Shown here piece after piece: positions 32,011-43,932 of a stretch of 64,000 nt of DNA (positions are counted from its first letter, which is position 1; each line of letters starts with the position of its first letter). A model generated the notes under the pieces. It worked only from the letters and a program-made list of their open reading frames with translations, was not told where the DNA came from and searched no databases. The DNA is from Linanthus parryae. Lineage: Eukaryota > Streptophyta > Magnoliopsida > Ericales > Polemoniaceae. A program made the translations under genes and the position numbers. The stretch spans positions 53,419,665 through 53,483,664 of the forward strand of contig JALGPY010000010.1 in the NCBI GenBank assembly GCA_023055425.1. Reading direction: 5' to 3'.

Positions 32011-32834
32011 AAGAGATAAAGTGGACTCAATTGGAAAAGGAGACTAATGAAACGACATGGGCTTTCTCTGCTTCGCCTTATATACAAATCGAATAACACA
32101 CGTGTGGTCACTTTTTCTCCTCATTTTACTTTTCCCAACTTGAAAAATATATTGAGTTTTGTGCTAAAATATTATTTCCAGATTCATACCTTAAAGTGTT
32201 TCTTTTTTCTCAAACCTACAAGCAGTGTGCTCCACATCACATTTATATTTTACATGAGTTAAAGGAAATTATAGTACACCAGAATCATCGTGAACTGGAA
32301 ATATGAAAAGAATGAAAACTTGTATTGAAATAAAAAAAAGTGCTAATAATTAAAAATTTATTTTTCATAAAAATATAAATGGTTTCGTGAAATTAAACCA
32401 CTTACTTTATTGAAACTTGTATTGAAATGAAAAGAATGAATCCGATACTCTTAATGTCATTCACAAACTCTCTATTCAGGAAGGGAGTTTGGTGAAATTT
32501 TCATCTCAGAGTTGGATCAGATCATCAAGGATTGTTTAGACATCACGCGACAGTGAGCTTCCTTCATACAAGTCACTTCAAATAAAGTCGCCCGCACAAT
32601 TGGGCAGTTCTCTTGCTTTAAGAAGATGTAACTGATTAGCAAATCCCCCGTTAATATCAATGAAAGCGGTTTATACTAAAAAAAAAGTAATTGGGGAATT
32701 TATTGGACTAAAATAAATTGCTTTATTTTGTAGAAAAACTAAATTTAATTGATATGGAGAATTTATCCTGGAAAAGTCTAAATCGACAAACAAAATCTGG
32801 AGTCTATGCGGAGTTAATTCTAACAATCTCTCTC
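32011..32834. other. Gene-free stretch upstream of the LINE in copy B
   Basis: Matches 16,131-16,690 in A apart from an extra AT-rich block around 32,395-32,680. If the exon candidate at 31,704-32,010 is real this would be its upstream region, but I can point to no promoter. Confidence 0.4.
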
Positions 32835-33592
32835 TTTTGCGACTTAGTAAAAAGATGAACGGTTGCAGAGGGGAGGAGCTCTCAGTTGCTGGTACGGAGA
32901 TCTTAATCAAAGTGGTAGCACAATCGCTTCCTAATTATTGCGATGGGGTGCTTTCTTTTGCCTATGAAAGTTTGTCAGGAGTTGGAAGACAAATCAGACG
33001 TTTCTGGTGGGGTGGTACTGAGGATAAGAGGAAGATGCATTGGGTTTCTTGGGAGAAGCTGAAATTGTCTAAAGGCGATGGCGGGTTGGGCTTTCAAGAT
33101 TTCCACGACTTCAACATTGCTTTGCTCGCAAAGCAAACGTTGGAGATTCTTGCAAAAGCCAAACAGTCTTGTTAGTCGGGTCTTCAAGGCCAAATACTTT
33201 AAAGATTCATCATTTCTTGATGTGGTTATTTTTCCCCATAGCCAAATCTCCTACTCCTTCAAAGTATTGTGGCAGATCGTGAATTAATAAAGGCGGGAAT
33301 TCATTGGAAGGTTGGTACAGGAGACAAAATCAGGATTTTTACTGACAATTGGATCCCGCGCAGCAGCTCACGCAAGCTTATTACGGGCTGCCCAGTGGGA
33401 TTCGAACATGCCACGGTCAGTTGGCTCATTGACCCCGCAACCAGGCAGTGGGATGAAGCAAAGTTGTCCCAACTTTTGTTGCCTGTTGACATCGATATAG
33501 TTTGTAATGTTCCAATTGCTGCAGAAGGGGAGTCTGATGTAGCACTCTGGCATCATTCTAATGACGCCTTGTATCGTTTCGTCCGGTTATGA
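32835..33592 (+). pseudogene. LINE reverse transcriptase C-terminal region (frameshifted)
   Basis: The first frame carries LSVAGTEILIKVVAQSLPNY, RQIRRFWWGG, KMHWVSWEKLKLSKGDGGLG and FNIALLAKQ, standard for the thumb/connector of plant LINE ORF2. It stops at about 33,173. The second frame continues with FLQKPNSLVSRVFKAKYF, and the third with GIHWKVGTGDKIRIFTDNWI up to 33,592. At least two frameshifts separate the three, so it cannot be translated as one protein. Confidence 0.85.
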
Positions 33593-33900
33593 AGCACAGG
33601 TAATCAGATCCAAAGGTGAACCTTCCTCCTCCAACGGTCATGTTAACAGACGTTGGTTGCAGCGAATGTGGAAGCTAGATGTCCCTGAAAAACTGATTTT
33701 TCCTACTTGGAGGTTGTGGAATAGTTCTTTGGCTGCGGCAACGCAATTTAGAAACAGAGGTATGAATGTTTCTACTACTTGTCAATTATGTAATGGTGGC
33801 GAAGAATCCGAGGAACATGCTTTTCTTTTATGTGAACATGCTCGATAGATTTGGAGGAATTGTGATAAAATGGCTTTTGTGCTTCAATGGAGGGGTAGGC
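33561..33900 (+). pseudogene. LINE zinc-binding RT tail (zf-RVT)
   Basis: The frame reads WLQRMWKLDVPEKLIFPTWR, then TCQLCNGGEESEEHAFLLCE. The C-x2-C ... H ... C spacing is the zf-RVT zinc-binding motif found between reverse transcriptase and RNase H in plant L1-type LINEs. A TAG follows HAR at 33,846. Confidence 0.85.
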
Positions 33901-33960
33901 TGCGTGATCTGATATTCGAAGTCTAGCTATTCGGATGAAATTTGTGAGATTTTCATTGCT

Positions 33961-34625
33961 TTGGTCTGGACAATCTGGAAGACGCGAAACGAGAACATTT
34001 TTGAGAACTCCCTGTGTCAGGCATCAAAAGCTGTCACCTCAGCTTTGAGCCTCCTACAATGGCACAAGGAGGTGCTCTTCGCCGGTGATTTGGAAGATGC
34101 TGCAGAAGGATTTTTCTCGAGCAACAAACAGTGGGTTCCTCCAGCAGTGGGTTCATTCAAAATAAACACCGATGCGTCATGGGTTCGTTTGATTTGGAGT
34201 CTGGTATGGGGTGTGTTATGCGCGACTCTTCGGGTCATTTTCTGGCCGGACGTCTTCAGAGAGTGCCGAATATCCTAACCCCATTATTAGCCGAGCTAAC
34301 GGCTGTTCTTTCGGGCCTAAAGCTGGCCGAAGAGTTGAAGCAAGGTTCCATTGAGTTAGAAACTGATAGCTTAACGGCAGCTCATCTTCTAATCCATGGT
34401 GAGTTTGGGAATATGTGTTCGGTAGCGGCTCTTGGTGAACTCAGTGGACTAGTAAAGGCTTGCAGAGACAAACTCTCTCGTTTTGATAAATATTCAGTTT
34501 CACAGATAGCTAGGAGCAGCAACAATCTTGCTCATTGTTTTGCCCAAAAGGGTAGAGATGTCGAGGATATTTCTTTCTATATCAAGTCCCGGACTGGGCG
34601 ATTCATGTATTCTCGAATGATTTAG
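33961..34625 (+). pseudogene. LINE RNase H domain (frameshifted once)
   Basis: Begins VWTIWKTRNENIFEN, then VGSFKINTDASW with the first catalytic Asp. After a frameshift near 34,190 it continues GMGCVMRDSSGHFLAG, PLLAELTAVLSGL (Glu), IELETDSLTAAHLL (Asp) and SQIARSSNNLAHCFAQKGR (the C-terminal His/Asp region), with a stop at 34,623. All four catalytic positions look occupied; only the frameshift and lost upstream part disable it. Confidence 0.85.
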
Positions 34626-34679
34626 AGGGTGTGACGCCCTACTCTTTATAAGAATCTCCGATTTTCCCTAAATAGAAAC

Positions 34680-35730
34680 TCTCTCTCACACACACCAAAC
34701 AAACAAACACACACATGTACATGGACGTTGCTTTAATACTTATTTGTCTCTTCATCTTCCCTCCCTAAATAATCTCCAATACTATATTTTTCTCTTAAGT
34801 TTTTCTCCTAACATATTGAAAAACAATGGAGTTATTTCATAGTTTATCTAATTTATCCACAAACAATGAAAAATGATTAGTTGGTTCTTCTCTTTTACTT
34901 TTCTAAATCACATTTATAAATAGGGTAAAAGACATTTTTCACACTCCGAGTATGGGAAAAATAAATGTTGCCCCCTGACTTACGGATAAATATATTTTGA
35001 ACCGCTGTCAGTGGATGGAAGTTTGACATATACCACCCTTCTGTTACAATCCGTTAGTGGGTGGTACAAACTGGCTTTTTTGTGACCATTTTATCCTTAC
35101 AGATTGTAGACAAATAACACAATTCTGTTGTTTATTATTCAATTCATCATGTTCTACATTAAAAATAAATAAAATAAAATAAAAAATCATCATGTTCTTG
35201 TTGTTCCTGAGCACCACCCCCACTACCACCAAATCCCAACCACCATTAATCACCATCCTGCCACCCTTACCTCTTCACCATCAACTACCTCCAGCAACTT
35301 CACACACCTTCGCAGACCAAAACCAAACCCTGACCATCACCGCAGTAGATTACTAAACTCAAACTCCCTCATCCTTTCACCATTACCAACCAAGAAGCAG
35401 TACACCACAATACCCCTACCAAACCACCATCAGTTAAACCTAAAACACCCTTCACCTGATACAGCTTGGGTGGCTTCTGAATAATAAAATATTCGAAGAA
35501 CCTTTATGAAGAGAGTGAGCCTCATATATACACATATCCAGTGGCAATGACAATGGGGGTGTTACAGCGTTATTCGCGCCCCCATTAAGGCCATTAAGTT
35601 AGTCATTGCAGATATCCCAGCAGATATCTCGTAAGTCATTAGTGGATCTGTATATATAGATTTTGACCAAGACTCCCTTATGAGACACAAGGGCGCAAGT
35701 AGGACAATAACAAGCTGGAAAAGTTACATG
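34680..35730. other. Gene-free stretch of copy B
   Basis: 34,680-34,915 matches A near 16,690-16,935. From 34,920 to 35,465 B carries sequence not in A (starts GGGTAAAAGACATTTTTCAC), perhaps a MITE-like insertion, then CCA-rich sequence without a gene. 35,468-35,700 matches A on both sides of the A-specific solo LTR. TSD ACATG of the next LTR is at 35,726-35,730. Confidence 0.45.
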
Positions 35731-36991
35731 TGTAATACTCCATTCGGCACACTAGGAGTAAAATAATAATTTAACACATAACGTACGGTTATGAGTCACT
35801 AAAAATATTTGGTTACTTTTTGAAATTCGTGAATTAATTAATAGGCTCGTATATGATTGTTCTTTTTATACTATAAGTTAAGTTAAGCTTTAACTAGTTT
35901 ATCCTAACTCAAATAATACGCATAAATAATACATTATAGTACTATCAAAGAGTACTGCCATTTTCATTTACTTGTAGTACTACCCAACACATCCTAAATA
36001 TTTCACCTACCTAAGAATACACCCAAAGCACCTCATAACTCCCTTAAACTTCATCTAATGTCCAATTGACCAAGACCCTTGACCGTGACTTGACCAATTG
36101 ACCCTAGCCTAGTTGGGCATTTACCATATTTTATGTAATGCCCTCCATGTACTTTTCTTCTCCATCAGTACTGAACAACACAAACAAGAAAGCCACCCTC
36201 ATCATCGCCACCAGCACCACTAGCCTTGTGTGCTAGCTTCTTTCGTGTCGAAATTTGATTTTATTACTTGTCTCAAAATATGTTTAGTGATTCTATTCGG
36301 GAGGTCCTTAGTTACTGTTACTGTTTAGGAGGTCCTTAGTTGACCGTTACTATTTGGGAGGTCCTTCGTTGACCATTACTTATTTCCGGTACTGTGCATA
36401 ATAACTTACTCATTTGATTCTATCTTGGGAAATTGATAATTGGATTTGTCTTCTATTTGGATAATGGGACTTGTGAAGGACTTAACTGGAAATGCTTGAA
36501 ACTTTGGGCATGGTGTTATACCTTATTTGATAAACATTGTTGCTCATGATGCTGCAAACTCTGATATTGTTTTACTTCACTCATACTCTGACATTCCTAG
36601 ATTTCTAAATGCATAACACTTCAGCTTTTTGCATGCTAAGGTGTATCTCACTCAGCATTTCTTGCTGACTTTAGAAAATCTGCGGTCTTTGTCCCCTCCC
36701 CCCCCCCCCCCCCCCCCCGCGCGCGCAGGTCTAGGTGAAGGGAGCTCGAGGTAGAAGGGAACGAAAGATGCTACTAGTTATGTTAATGTCTTTTGTTTAG
36801 TCGATCACTTAGTTTACTTTCATCTTTTGTAATATAGTATGACAGATTTGGTTTGAAACAATTATGACCGTTATAATATATAACTATGTTGGTGTTCGTT
36901 TTTTATTACCATTGTTCCTTGGATCCGAGAGCGATCTCGGATGCGGATTGACATTTCCATGTTTCTCCACTGAGAACTACGGGAGTGTCAC
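35731..36991 (+). mobile_element. Solo LTR (Gypsy-like), private to copy B
   Basis: Begins TGTAATACTCC and ends GGGAGTGTCACA, 1,261 bp, with a perfect TSD ACATG (35,726-35,730 and 36,992-36,996). The interior shares GCTTCTTTCGTGTC and a CTCA(G)TTTCTTGCTGACTTT-type block with the solo LTR in copy A, so the two belong to related families. Copy A has an empty site around 20,085. Confidence 0.85.
36698..36726. repeat. C21 homopolymer followed by (GC)n
   Basis: A run of 21 C then GCGCGCGC inside the solo LTR. Possible assembly or sequencing weak point. Confidence 0.9.
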
Positions 36992-36996
36992 AACAT

Positions 36997-37992
36997 GTCT
37001 CTGGTTAATTTCATCTTCAAATTTTATCTCTAACACGACCGCAATTGAAGACAAAGTTGGTGAGAAATGTTGTTGGAAACTTCGTAGTTCATAACCTATG
37101 TTTTCCAGCCAACTTCCAACTTCGATAACTTAGTCAGTTTTTATCAGAATGAGATGAAAATTGAGCTTTGATTCTCTGTAAATAAATCTACAATATTCAT
37201 GAAGATTATTTACTCAAATAACCTCTCTACCAAGTTTGGATCTGTTCTCAAAGTTGATCCAAAAGCATGCTAGGAAACTGTCAAAACTTGAATAATTGGC
37301 TAAGTATAGAGTGGCTTAATTAGGTCCAACTTTGATCTACTATCGCACTGAATATATTGAGTCTCTAAGAGCTTAAATATGTTCTAGAATCCTTTTTCAG
37401 CCATCTTCAAAACCCTATTTCTAGTTTTATAAAATTGTTTCTCAGTTTCTCATAAGTCATCTCTAAGTTGGATGTTTGTGCTAATTTCACGCAAACTTCG
37501 ACTTTTAGTTTGCCTGTCAAAATTGATATGTACAGCCTTCACATCATTGAGCAAAGTTGCTCACATTGTTATTCTGCTTCCAAGTGTCAAATTTGACCAA
37601 GTTCTATAAGAGGGGCAAATTAGTAATCTTACATAAAATTATTTTAAGTTCAAATCAATATCTTGGAGCTGTGAAACTGTCTGACATGGGTATTTGGTGG
37701 AGTCACAATAGGTCGTCATTAATTTATGGTTGGCCAAGTTAAGTGTTGGGGTGTCTTTTTATAATTTTAGCTTAGTGGCTTATATGTAAATAATAAAAAC
37801 TTGATAAATTAATTCCCTTTAGCTAACCTGTGACTCAGAGGAACTTGAAATCCATACATTGGGCATTTGAGGAAGACATCAACCATGTTTGACATCTCAT
37901 GTTAACATATTGGGTGCAGTCAAACTCAACCAGAACTCTAATACTATGTCCAAGGGTAAAAAATATCTCTGTGACCTCAGAGTTCTTCACGA
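36997..37992. other. Gene-free duplicated sequence, copy B
   Basis: Matches 20,085-21,130. No gene seen. Confidence 0.5.
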
Positions 37993-38336
37993 AAGATTCT
38001 CATAATGATATTTTTCAGAGGCTAAGGGTCAAGTTTGACCCAATTTGAGTTTCAGGAAACCCTACTTAAATTGAGCTATCTAAGATGGGTAAAATAGTAA
38101 ATTCACAATTCCTCGGTTAAACACCCAAACCACGATGCAAGACATGATCTCATGTCTCTGTACGAAAGATTCTCGTAATGAAATTTTAGGGGCTAAGGGT
38201 CAATACCCAATCTGACTTTCTGGAAATCCTACTTCAATTGAGCTGTCTAAGAGGGGTGAAATAGTAAATTCACAATTCCTATAGTCAAACCCTCAAACCT
38301 TGATGCATGACATGATCTCATGTCTCCGTAGAAAAT
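37993..38336. repeat. 172-173-bp tandem repeat, two units, copy B
   Basis: GATTCTCATAATGA near 37,995 and GATTCTCGTAATGA near 38,168 open two similar units, as in copy A. Confidence 0.85.
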
Positions 38337-38788
38337 ACAGAACATCTGGGATCCATTCGTGTTTATCTTGACTTGAATCTAATCAAACAAGCTAAATCAG
38401 AGGCTATCATGCAATTTCGCCAAACATTAGGGGCCTAAGTGCAATCAATTAAAACTTGAGACTGACTTTGGTCTAGATAACTCTGTGTTCTAAAAACTCA
38501 TAAGACTGGCCAGTTAGGCATAACTGAGGGGTTTAGGGACAGTCAGGGACTGTACTAATAAGGCTGGGACTTTTAAGGGCAAAGTGGTAATTCTGGGCTA
38601 GTCAGCCAGCATAGCATGCATGTGAATTTTACCTCACTATTGAGGACGTGTATTAATAGTTTTTGTACATTTGTATGTGTACAGATTATTGGGATGTAGA
38701 ATCAGCTTCGCTGATCAGCATTACTAGGCAGACTATGAGGTTAGCAAGTGAATGCTAAGTTTCTATTGGGAAATGCTAATATATATAA

Positions 38789-38804
<16 letters not shown>

Positions 38805-38861
<57 letters not shown>
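38805..38861. repeat. (GA)n microsatellite with AT tract upstream
   Basis: Longer than the A counterpart (21,833-21,866); the preceding 38,700-38,804 includes sequence absent from A. Confidence 0.9.
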
Positions 38862-39311
38862 TGCACAGCGCATCCTTAAGTTAAAACATGATTTTTGTTC
38901 TTGGGTTCTTAGAGTTTCATATCTTATCTTTACCATCAGTTCATTAGCTTTATAGAGATGTGCGGGACAACCTTGAAGGCATGCGGATTATTGTTGATAA
39001 AGAAGAAGATGATGATATGAACAATATGAACAACGATAGAGAGAACAATGAAGGGCAAAGTTCTCCGAAAGAATAATTTTGATAGGGTACTCCATCCACT
39101 AACTAACAAACTTAAACAGAAGGGGTGTAAGTGAGGAACAGTTTGAGCCTTCTGAAGGGGTGTAAGTGAAGATTTCCAAACTAGAGTTGGTGTAAATGAA
39201 GATTGTTTTAAACTGAGGGGTGTAAGTGAAATTTACCCAAAGGAGAAGGGTCTCGTGAAAACACACAATCACTAGTAGTCGCGTCTTGCTCCCTCCCCCC
39301 CTCTTCCACAG

Positions 39312-40262
39312 TTTTTTTGGGGACACAAAATGCGATATTCACATTATATTACAATCAAAAAGTACATGAGGCCGTAGCCCCGAGAAGTGTTCTGAGAAGA
39401 TACATCGTGACCAAAAGCTATAGACAACCTATTAGATACATTGTGAAACCATGGTAGAACCAACATAAGGTTTAACTAAGTAGATCAAAAAATGCTTCTA
39501 GGCTTGCACTACGATAGCATTGGGTCCTCATGTTTATTAAAAAGTAAATGCGGAAGGATTTGAGCTGGAGGAATAAAAAAGTATTCAAAAGATAGATAAT
39601 GATATCGTCCTTGTCGCGCTAACATGTCTGCAACGCTGTTAGTCTCGCGGGATGCGTGATGGATGTTCCAAAGAGGACGATGCCTGAGAAATCATCTACA
39701 ATCATTCACAATTGATGTGAGCCAAGGCGAAACGGAAACACTTTCATGTATGTAGGAGAGAGCTACATAAGAGTCGGTTTCAAGCTGTAGAGAACTGACA
39801 TTCAACTTAGAAGCAATTGATAAACCATCTCAAATAGCAAAAAGTTCCGAATGCAAAACACACAAGTAGTAGACAGTTTACGAATGTAACCCCCTAGCCA
39901 ATTCCGGTTACTATCCCTAAATAAACCTCCACTACCCGAAGTTCCAGTTTGAGTTTCTACACTACCATCTGTATTTAGTTTAATACTATCAGCTCGTGGA
40001 GGTTTCCATATTAATTGTTTGGAAGCAGATTTTGGCGTAATACGTTTATCATGAAAGAGCGTATACTCCAAGACTAGATTATGAGCTAAATTTATCACCT
40101 TATTATGGATATGACAGTCAACATTTTCAAAACGTTTTTTCTTAGTTGTTCAAATAGTCCATAAGGAGGTAAAGGTAAAGGTAAATCGGATCGTCCATGA
40201 AGGATGAGGATAGCTCAGCTAAATATTTTGCCGAATTTGGTTAGAGATCCAATCTTTAGTAC
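39312..40262 (-). pseudogene. LINE 3' fragment with RNase H, copy B
   Basis: Near-copy of 22,348-23,290. It has KLNTDGSVETQTGTSGSGG, the same TGA following FAI-type residues, and the same 3' untranslated region. A two-base insertion near 39,865 (CACACAAGTAG) shifts the frame relative to A. The glycine in GSGG here is the usual RNase H residue, which A has changed to valine, so B keeps the ancestral state at that position. Confidence 0.85.
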
Positions 40263-40271
40263 TACTAGTGT

Positions 40272-40523
40272 GTTCCCTCTCTTTCTCCTAACACTGACTT
40301 TTATCAATATTTACTGGGTCACTTTGACCCGGTGATTTTGGATGATTTGGATAGCAATATGATAAAAAAAATTTATAATATTTTCATGGTGTTGTAGAGT
40401 AAAAGTTGCTCTATAATACGTGAAGAAATTATCTAAAAATTATATCGTTTTGCGACCAAAATTACTGGGTCATAGTGATCCTGATATGAGTCAAAAAGTC
40501 AAAATGAGTAGAAAGAGAGAGAA
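40272..40523. mobile_element. Long-TIR MITE, family M, copy 4 (in segment B)
   Basis: Partner of 23,300-23,551 with the same borders. The left arm keeps ACTTTGACCCGGTGATTTTG, one base fuller than copy 2. Confidence 0.75.
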
Positions 40524-41042
40524 CAAAGGTGGTACCATAGTAGTAGTGGTCCGCCAGAAATCATGAGTAGTTGAAGGAATAAAATTTTGCCATAGTAATA
40601 GTACCATATTTGTTTACTGAAGTGGCAGTCTGGGAAGAGGTGTAGATCAGATTAAATTCACCAGATGAGAGAGTACAACATTAGCGGCTCCATAGTAAGA
40701 AATTCTGGTACACTGACTTGTTCCAGTACTACTATTCAAAGGCACTTCTGCCTCAACTGATGGGATTAATGGTCCAGAATAGTGCTGTTGATCGTCGATA
40801 TGTTCTTGGAAATATCTCCTTCAGGACCTGAATCCCTCCAAGACACATGGATATGTACTGTGGAACCCCACTCCTAAAACATGTTAGAATAAATGTATAT
40901 GCCAAAATAATAGATAAACTTTTCTCAATCTTCTGATTTCTCAATCTCCAAGAGATCGTCAATTTCAGCTTTACAACCTTTTCGAAACATAGGGTTGCTT
41001 TGCATTGCCTATAACTAATGGATCAAACATAATTGTCAATTA
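40524..41042. other. End of copy B and short unique spacer
   Basis: 40,675-40,890 repeats the conserved block of 23,790-24,010. 40,920-41,042 is unique and gene-free up to the Helitron. Confidence 0.4.
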
Positions 41043-41075
41043 TCTATCTCTCTCTCTCTCTATATATATATAGAG

Positions 41076-41176
<101 letters not shown>

Positions 41177-42233
41177 CAAGGTCATGGAGAGGCTCATTCT
41201 CTTTACGCCACATGCGATTTTAGCAGAATTCTTAACATGACATGTCTTGATGAATCCCCAAGTTCAGTTGACATGACATATTTTTCCCAATTAAATTTTG
41301 ACAACTCATGCATCATTGACATGTAAGATTCCAACTCAGCTGATGATTTGTTAGGGAATTAAAAAGGTACATTGAACATTTCCTATAGAACTATTATGCA
41401 TATACTTTGAATCATACTTTTACATGGAAAAACGAAACATTTGCTACAGTATTGTGCTTATAGTTTGAATCTGAATTTTACAAGGAAAAACGAAAAGTTT
41501 TAGTCAGAAAATTATAACTCAGTGTTTAAAAATAAATTTTACGATTCTGTTATCTACTGTATTGGTTTGATTATTTAATCACTTTTCATTTCCAATGCTT
41601 TTCCTCATGGTCTAAAATGTTCTTTTTTTACGCAAGCAGAACATGTTTTTTTTCCCTTCAACATGATTTTTTATGGTCATTTCAAAATGAAAAAAAAAAA
41701 AATACCATCTTTCAACTGGTCCACTGTATCCAATGGAAGTTGAAGATCTGGAGTCATACAACCATTCAATACATTGTTCACAGCCCCCCAAATCAATGTG
41801 AATAACCATTAGCAGAAAAGGTTGTTCTATGAAATATATGTTCATGCTCGTTTTATGGCATGAAGAAATTTTATTAATTATACATGAATATCATGCACTT
41901 AGTAAGGATCTCTTATTGCATAATTGTTTCTCTTTAGGCAAGAGCAAGACTGCATGAATCTTATGTCAATACAATTTTCTTTCTCAAATAAGTGGAAATT
42001 TTAAAATAAAAAAGTGGTAAACTTGAGCAAACAAGGAATGTCAAAACAATATTAATTCTTTTTCAACTAAGTGGAAATTAAAAAAAGAAAGTGCTGAAAA
42101 TGTGCTAATAAACATAAAAAAAGGCAAATGTAATGCTTCTGTAGATATTATAACAAAGGAAAAAACCTTTAATTCTTTGTGCATAATAATATTTTTACTT
42201 TAGAATTACCAAAATGTGCAAAACGTGAGCAAC

Positions 42234-42748
42234 TGTTGGAGGCTAAACTTGATTTAGCCCAAATATATTTGAAGTTAGAGATAATTGAGTTTGAGAGGCC
42301 CAATAATTATTGTAATTTACTTAGTGGGCCTAGTAACAATAAGCTAACAAAGTGGTAGAAAAACCTAGATTAATGATGTAATGTGTATTACTAGAAAAGT
42401 CCTATAAAATATCTATAGGATTTTTCTAGGTGGAGTGGTCTTTAGATGATGTAAGCTAGAATCCTCAAAGACTTCCTATAAATAGGGGGTTGTACTATAG
42501 CATTGAGTAAGTGTCCTAAAAGTCTCCAAGTCCTACAATGTCTCTCATATGAAGTCTTCTATTAAGACTTCTATGTAATGTACTAACAAATATCTAGTTC
42601 TTGTCCTCCACCAATTTGTATCAAACAAATATATTGTTCTACGTTCTCTCTCTATATTTTCCATCACTACCCTCTTTCACCAAAAACATAGCCTCCCAAT
42701 GTCTTCCTAAAACCAACAAAGTGGTATCAGAGCTTCCCACATCTAACA
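42234..42748 (+). repeat. Gag-only element 5' LTR
   Basis: From TGTTGGAGGCTAAACTTG to CACATCTAACA. Near its end (42,721-42,730) it contains GTGGTATCAG, part of an internal AAGTGGTATCAGAGC that copies the primer-binding site. Confidence 0.9.
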
Positions 42749-42751
42749 AAG

Positions 42752-42764
42752 TGGTATCAGAGCC
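42752..42764 (+). other. Primer-binding site (tRNA-iMet)
   Basis: TGGTATCAGAGCC, three bases after the LTR. Confidence 0.9.
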
Positions 42765-42778
42765 AGGTTTATAGCAAG

Positions 42779-43932
42779 ATGGTGAATGTTTATGTCCAAT
42801 ATCCTCGCCTTACCAAGGAAAACTATTTCACATGGGCATTGCGCATGAAGGCTAATCTAGGCGCACATGGTGCTTGGGATGTTGTGGAGAATGGCTACGA
42901 AGAGCTTGAAGGACACTTGAGTCCAACTCAAAAAGAGGAATTAGACGAGGTACGTAAGAAAGATAAAAAAGCTCTTGCCCTCATCCATTCTTCCTTAGAT
43001 GACAACATGCTTGAGAAGATTTTTTTGCAACCACCTCCAAGAGTGCTTGGGAGATTATTCAAAACTCTCAAATGGCTGGTGAGAGATTCAAGAAGATACA
43101 ACTCCAAACCCGTAGAGGTAAATTTGAATCTCTTCACATGAATAATTCGGAAACAATATTTGATTATTTTTCTCGGGTTTTGGAAATTTCTAATAAAATG
43201 AAGAGACATGGAGATGAAAGTTTAAGTGACACTTATATTGTTGAGAAAATATTATGCTCTTTGTCTTGTGATTTTGAGCATGTTGTCGTAGCCATTGAAG
43301 AATGTAGAGATGTTAGTAAGTTGTCCGTTGATGAACTTATGGGCTCACTACAAGCTCATGAGGAAAGAATGAATATGAGGAAACAAGAATCCATTGTGCT
43401 ACAAAGCAACCTTAGTTGGAGAAGCAACTATATCAATGAGGAATGGCGAGGATGACGTGGACATGGGAGAAATCAAGGAGGAGGAAGAGACACAATAGGT
43501 GATTACGATCAATTTCACCAAGAAGAAATAGGCAAAAGTTGCTACTCATCAAGAGCACGTGGGAGAGAAACAAACTCAAGGCAAAGGTATGAAAAATGTC
43601 GTGTACAATGTTACAAGTGTTATGATTTTGGGCATTATGCTTCCCTGTGTAAAAGCAATGCTAACTATGTACATGACAAAGTGAATTTTGTTGAAGGAAG
43701 TCAAGGGGAAGATCATATATTGTTGATGGCTCACCAAGAGCATGTTTTTGAAGTTGAGGAGATTACAAAATCTCCAAGTGAATCATGGAAGAAACTTGAC
43801 CCCATTAAGTCAAGTAAAGATGACATCTTTCCCACCAACAAGGAAGAGATTGTGGAGCATCAATACCAAGAAGACCTCAACTTAGAAGATGAGGAAGGTA
43901 TCATCGAGAAGGAAGAGGTTTGCGACGTATGA
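42779..43932 (+). pseudogene. gag of the gag-only element (one frameshift, one nonsense)
   Basis: Starts MVNVYVQYPRLTKENYFTWA (ATG 42,779), the N-terminal gag block found in Copia-type gag proteins of the DUF4219/UBN2 kind. The frame shifts near 43,070-43,140, then carries FKKIQLQTRRGKFESLHMNN and DYFSRVLEISNKMKRHGDE, the core of UBN2. A TGA at 43,453 replaces an expected Arg codon in an RG-rich linker. After it the same frame gives the zinc knuckle CYKCYDFGHYASLC (C-x2-C-x4-H-x4-C) and an acidic region with repeated E and Q up to 43,932. The role would be to package element RNA. The defects are few, which suggests recent loss. Confidence 0.85.

Larger units (their letters stand above)
32835..34679 (+). 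mobile_element. 5'-truncated LINE, private to copy B
   Basis: Sequence absent from A at the same place (A has AATTCTTCTCTCTCACA straight through). It holds the C-terminal part of LINE ORF2 on the plus strand and is bordered by TCTCTCTC on both sides (32,827-32,834 and 34,680-34,687). That repeat may be the TSD, though simple sequence makes it uncertain. No poly(A) tail is evident; the 3' end reads CCCTAAATAGAAAC. Confidence 0.75.
24764..40920. repeat. Segmental duplication, copy B
   Basis: Direct-orientation partner of 11,659-24,050. Its left break falls inside the penultimate exon of the host gene, so B lacks that gene's 3' end. B has its own insertions: MITE 25,232-25,484, LTRs 28,160-29,616 and 29,695-30,937, LINE 32,835-34,679 and LTR 35,731-36,991. 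It also retains about 4.3 kb (27,452-31,795) that A lacks. Homology ends after ATAGATAAACTT near 40,920. Confidence 0.85.
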
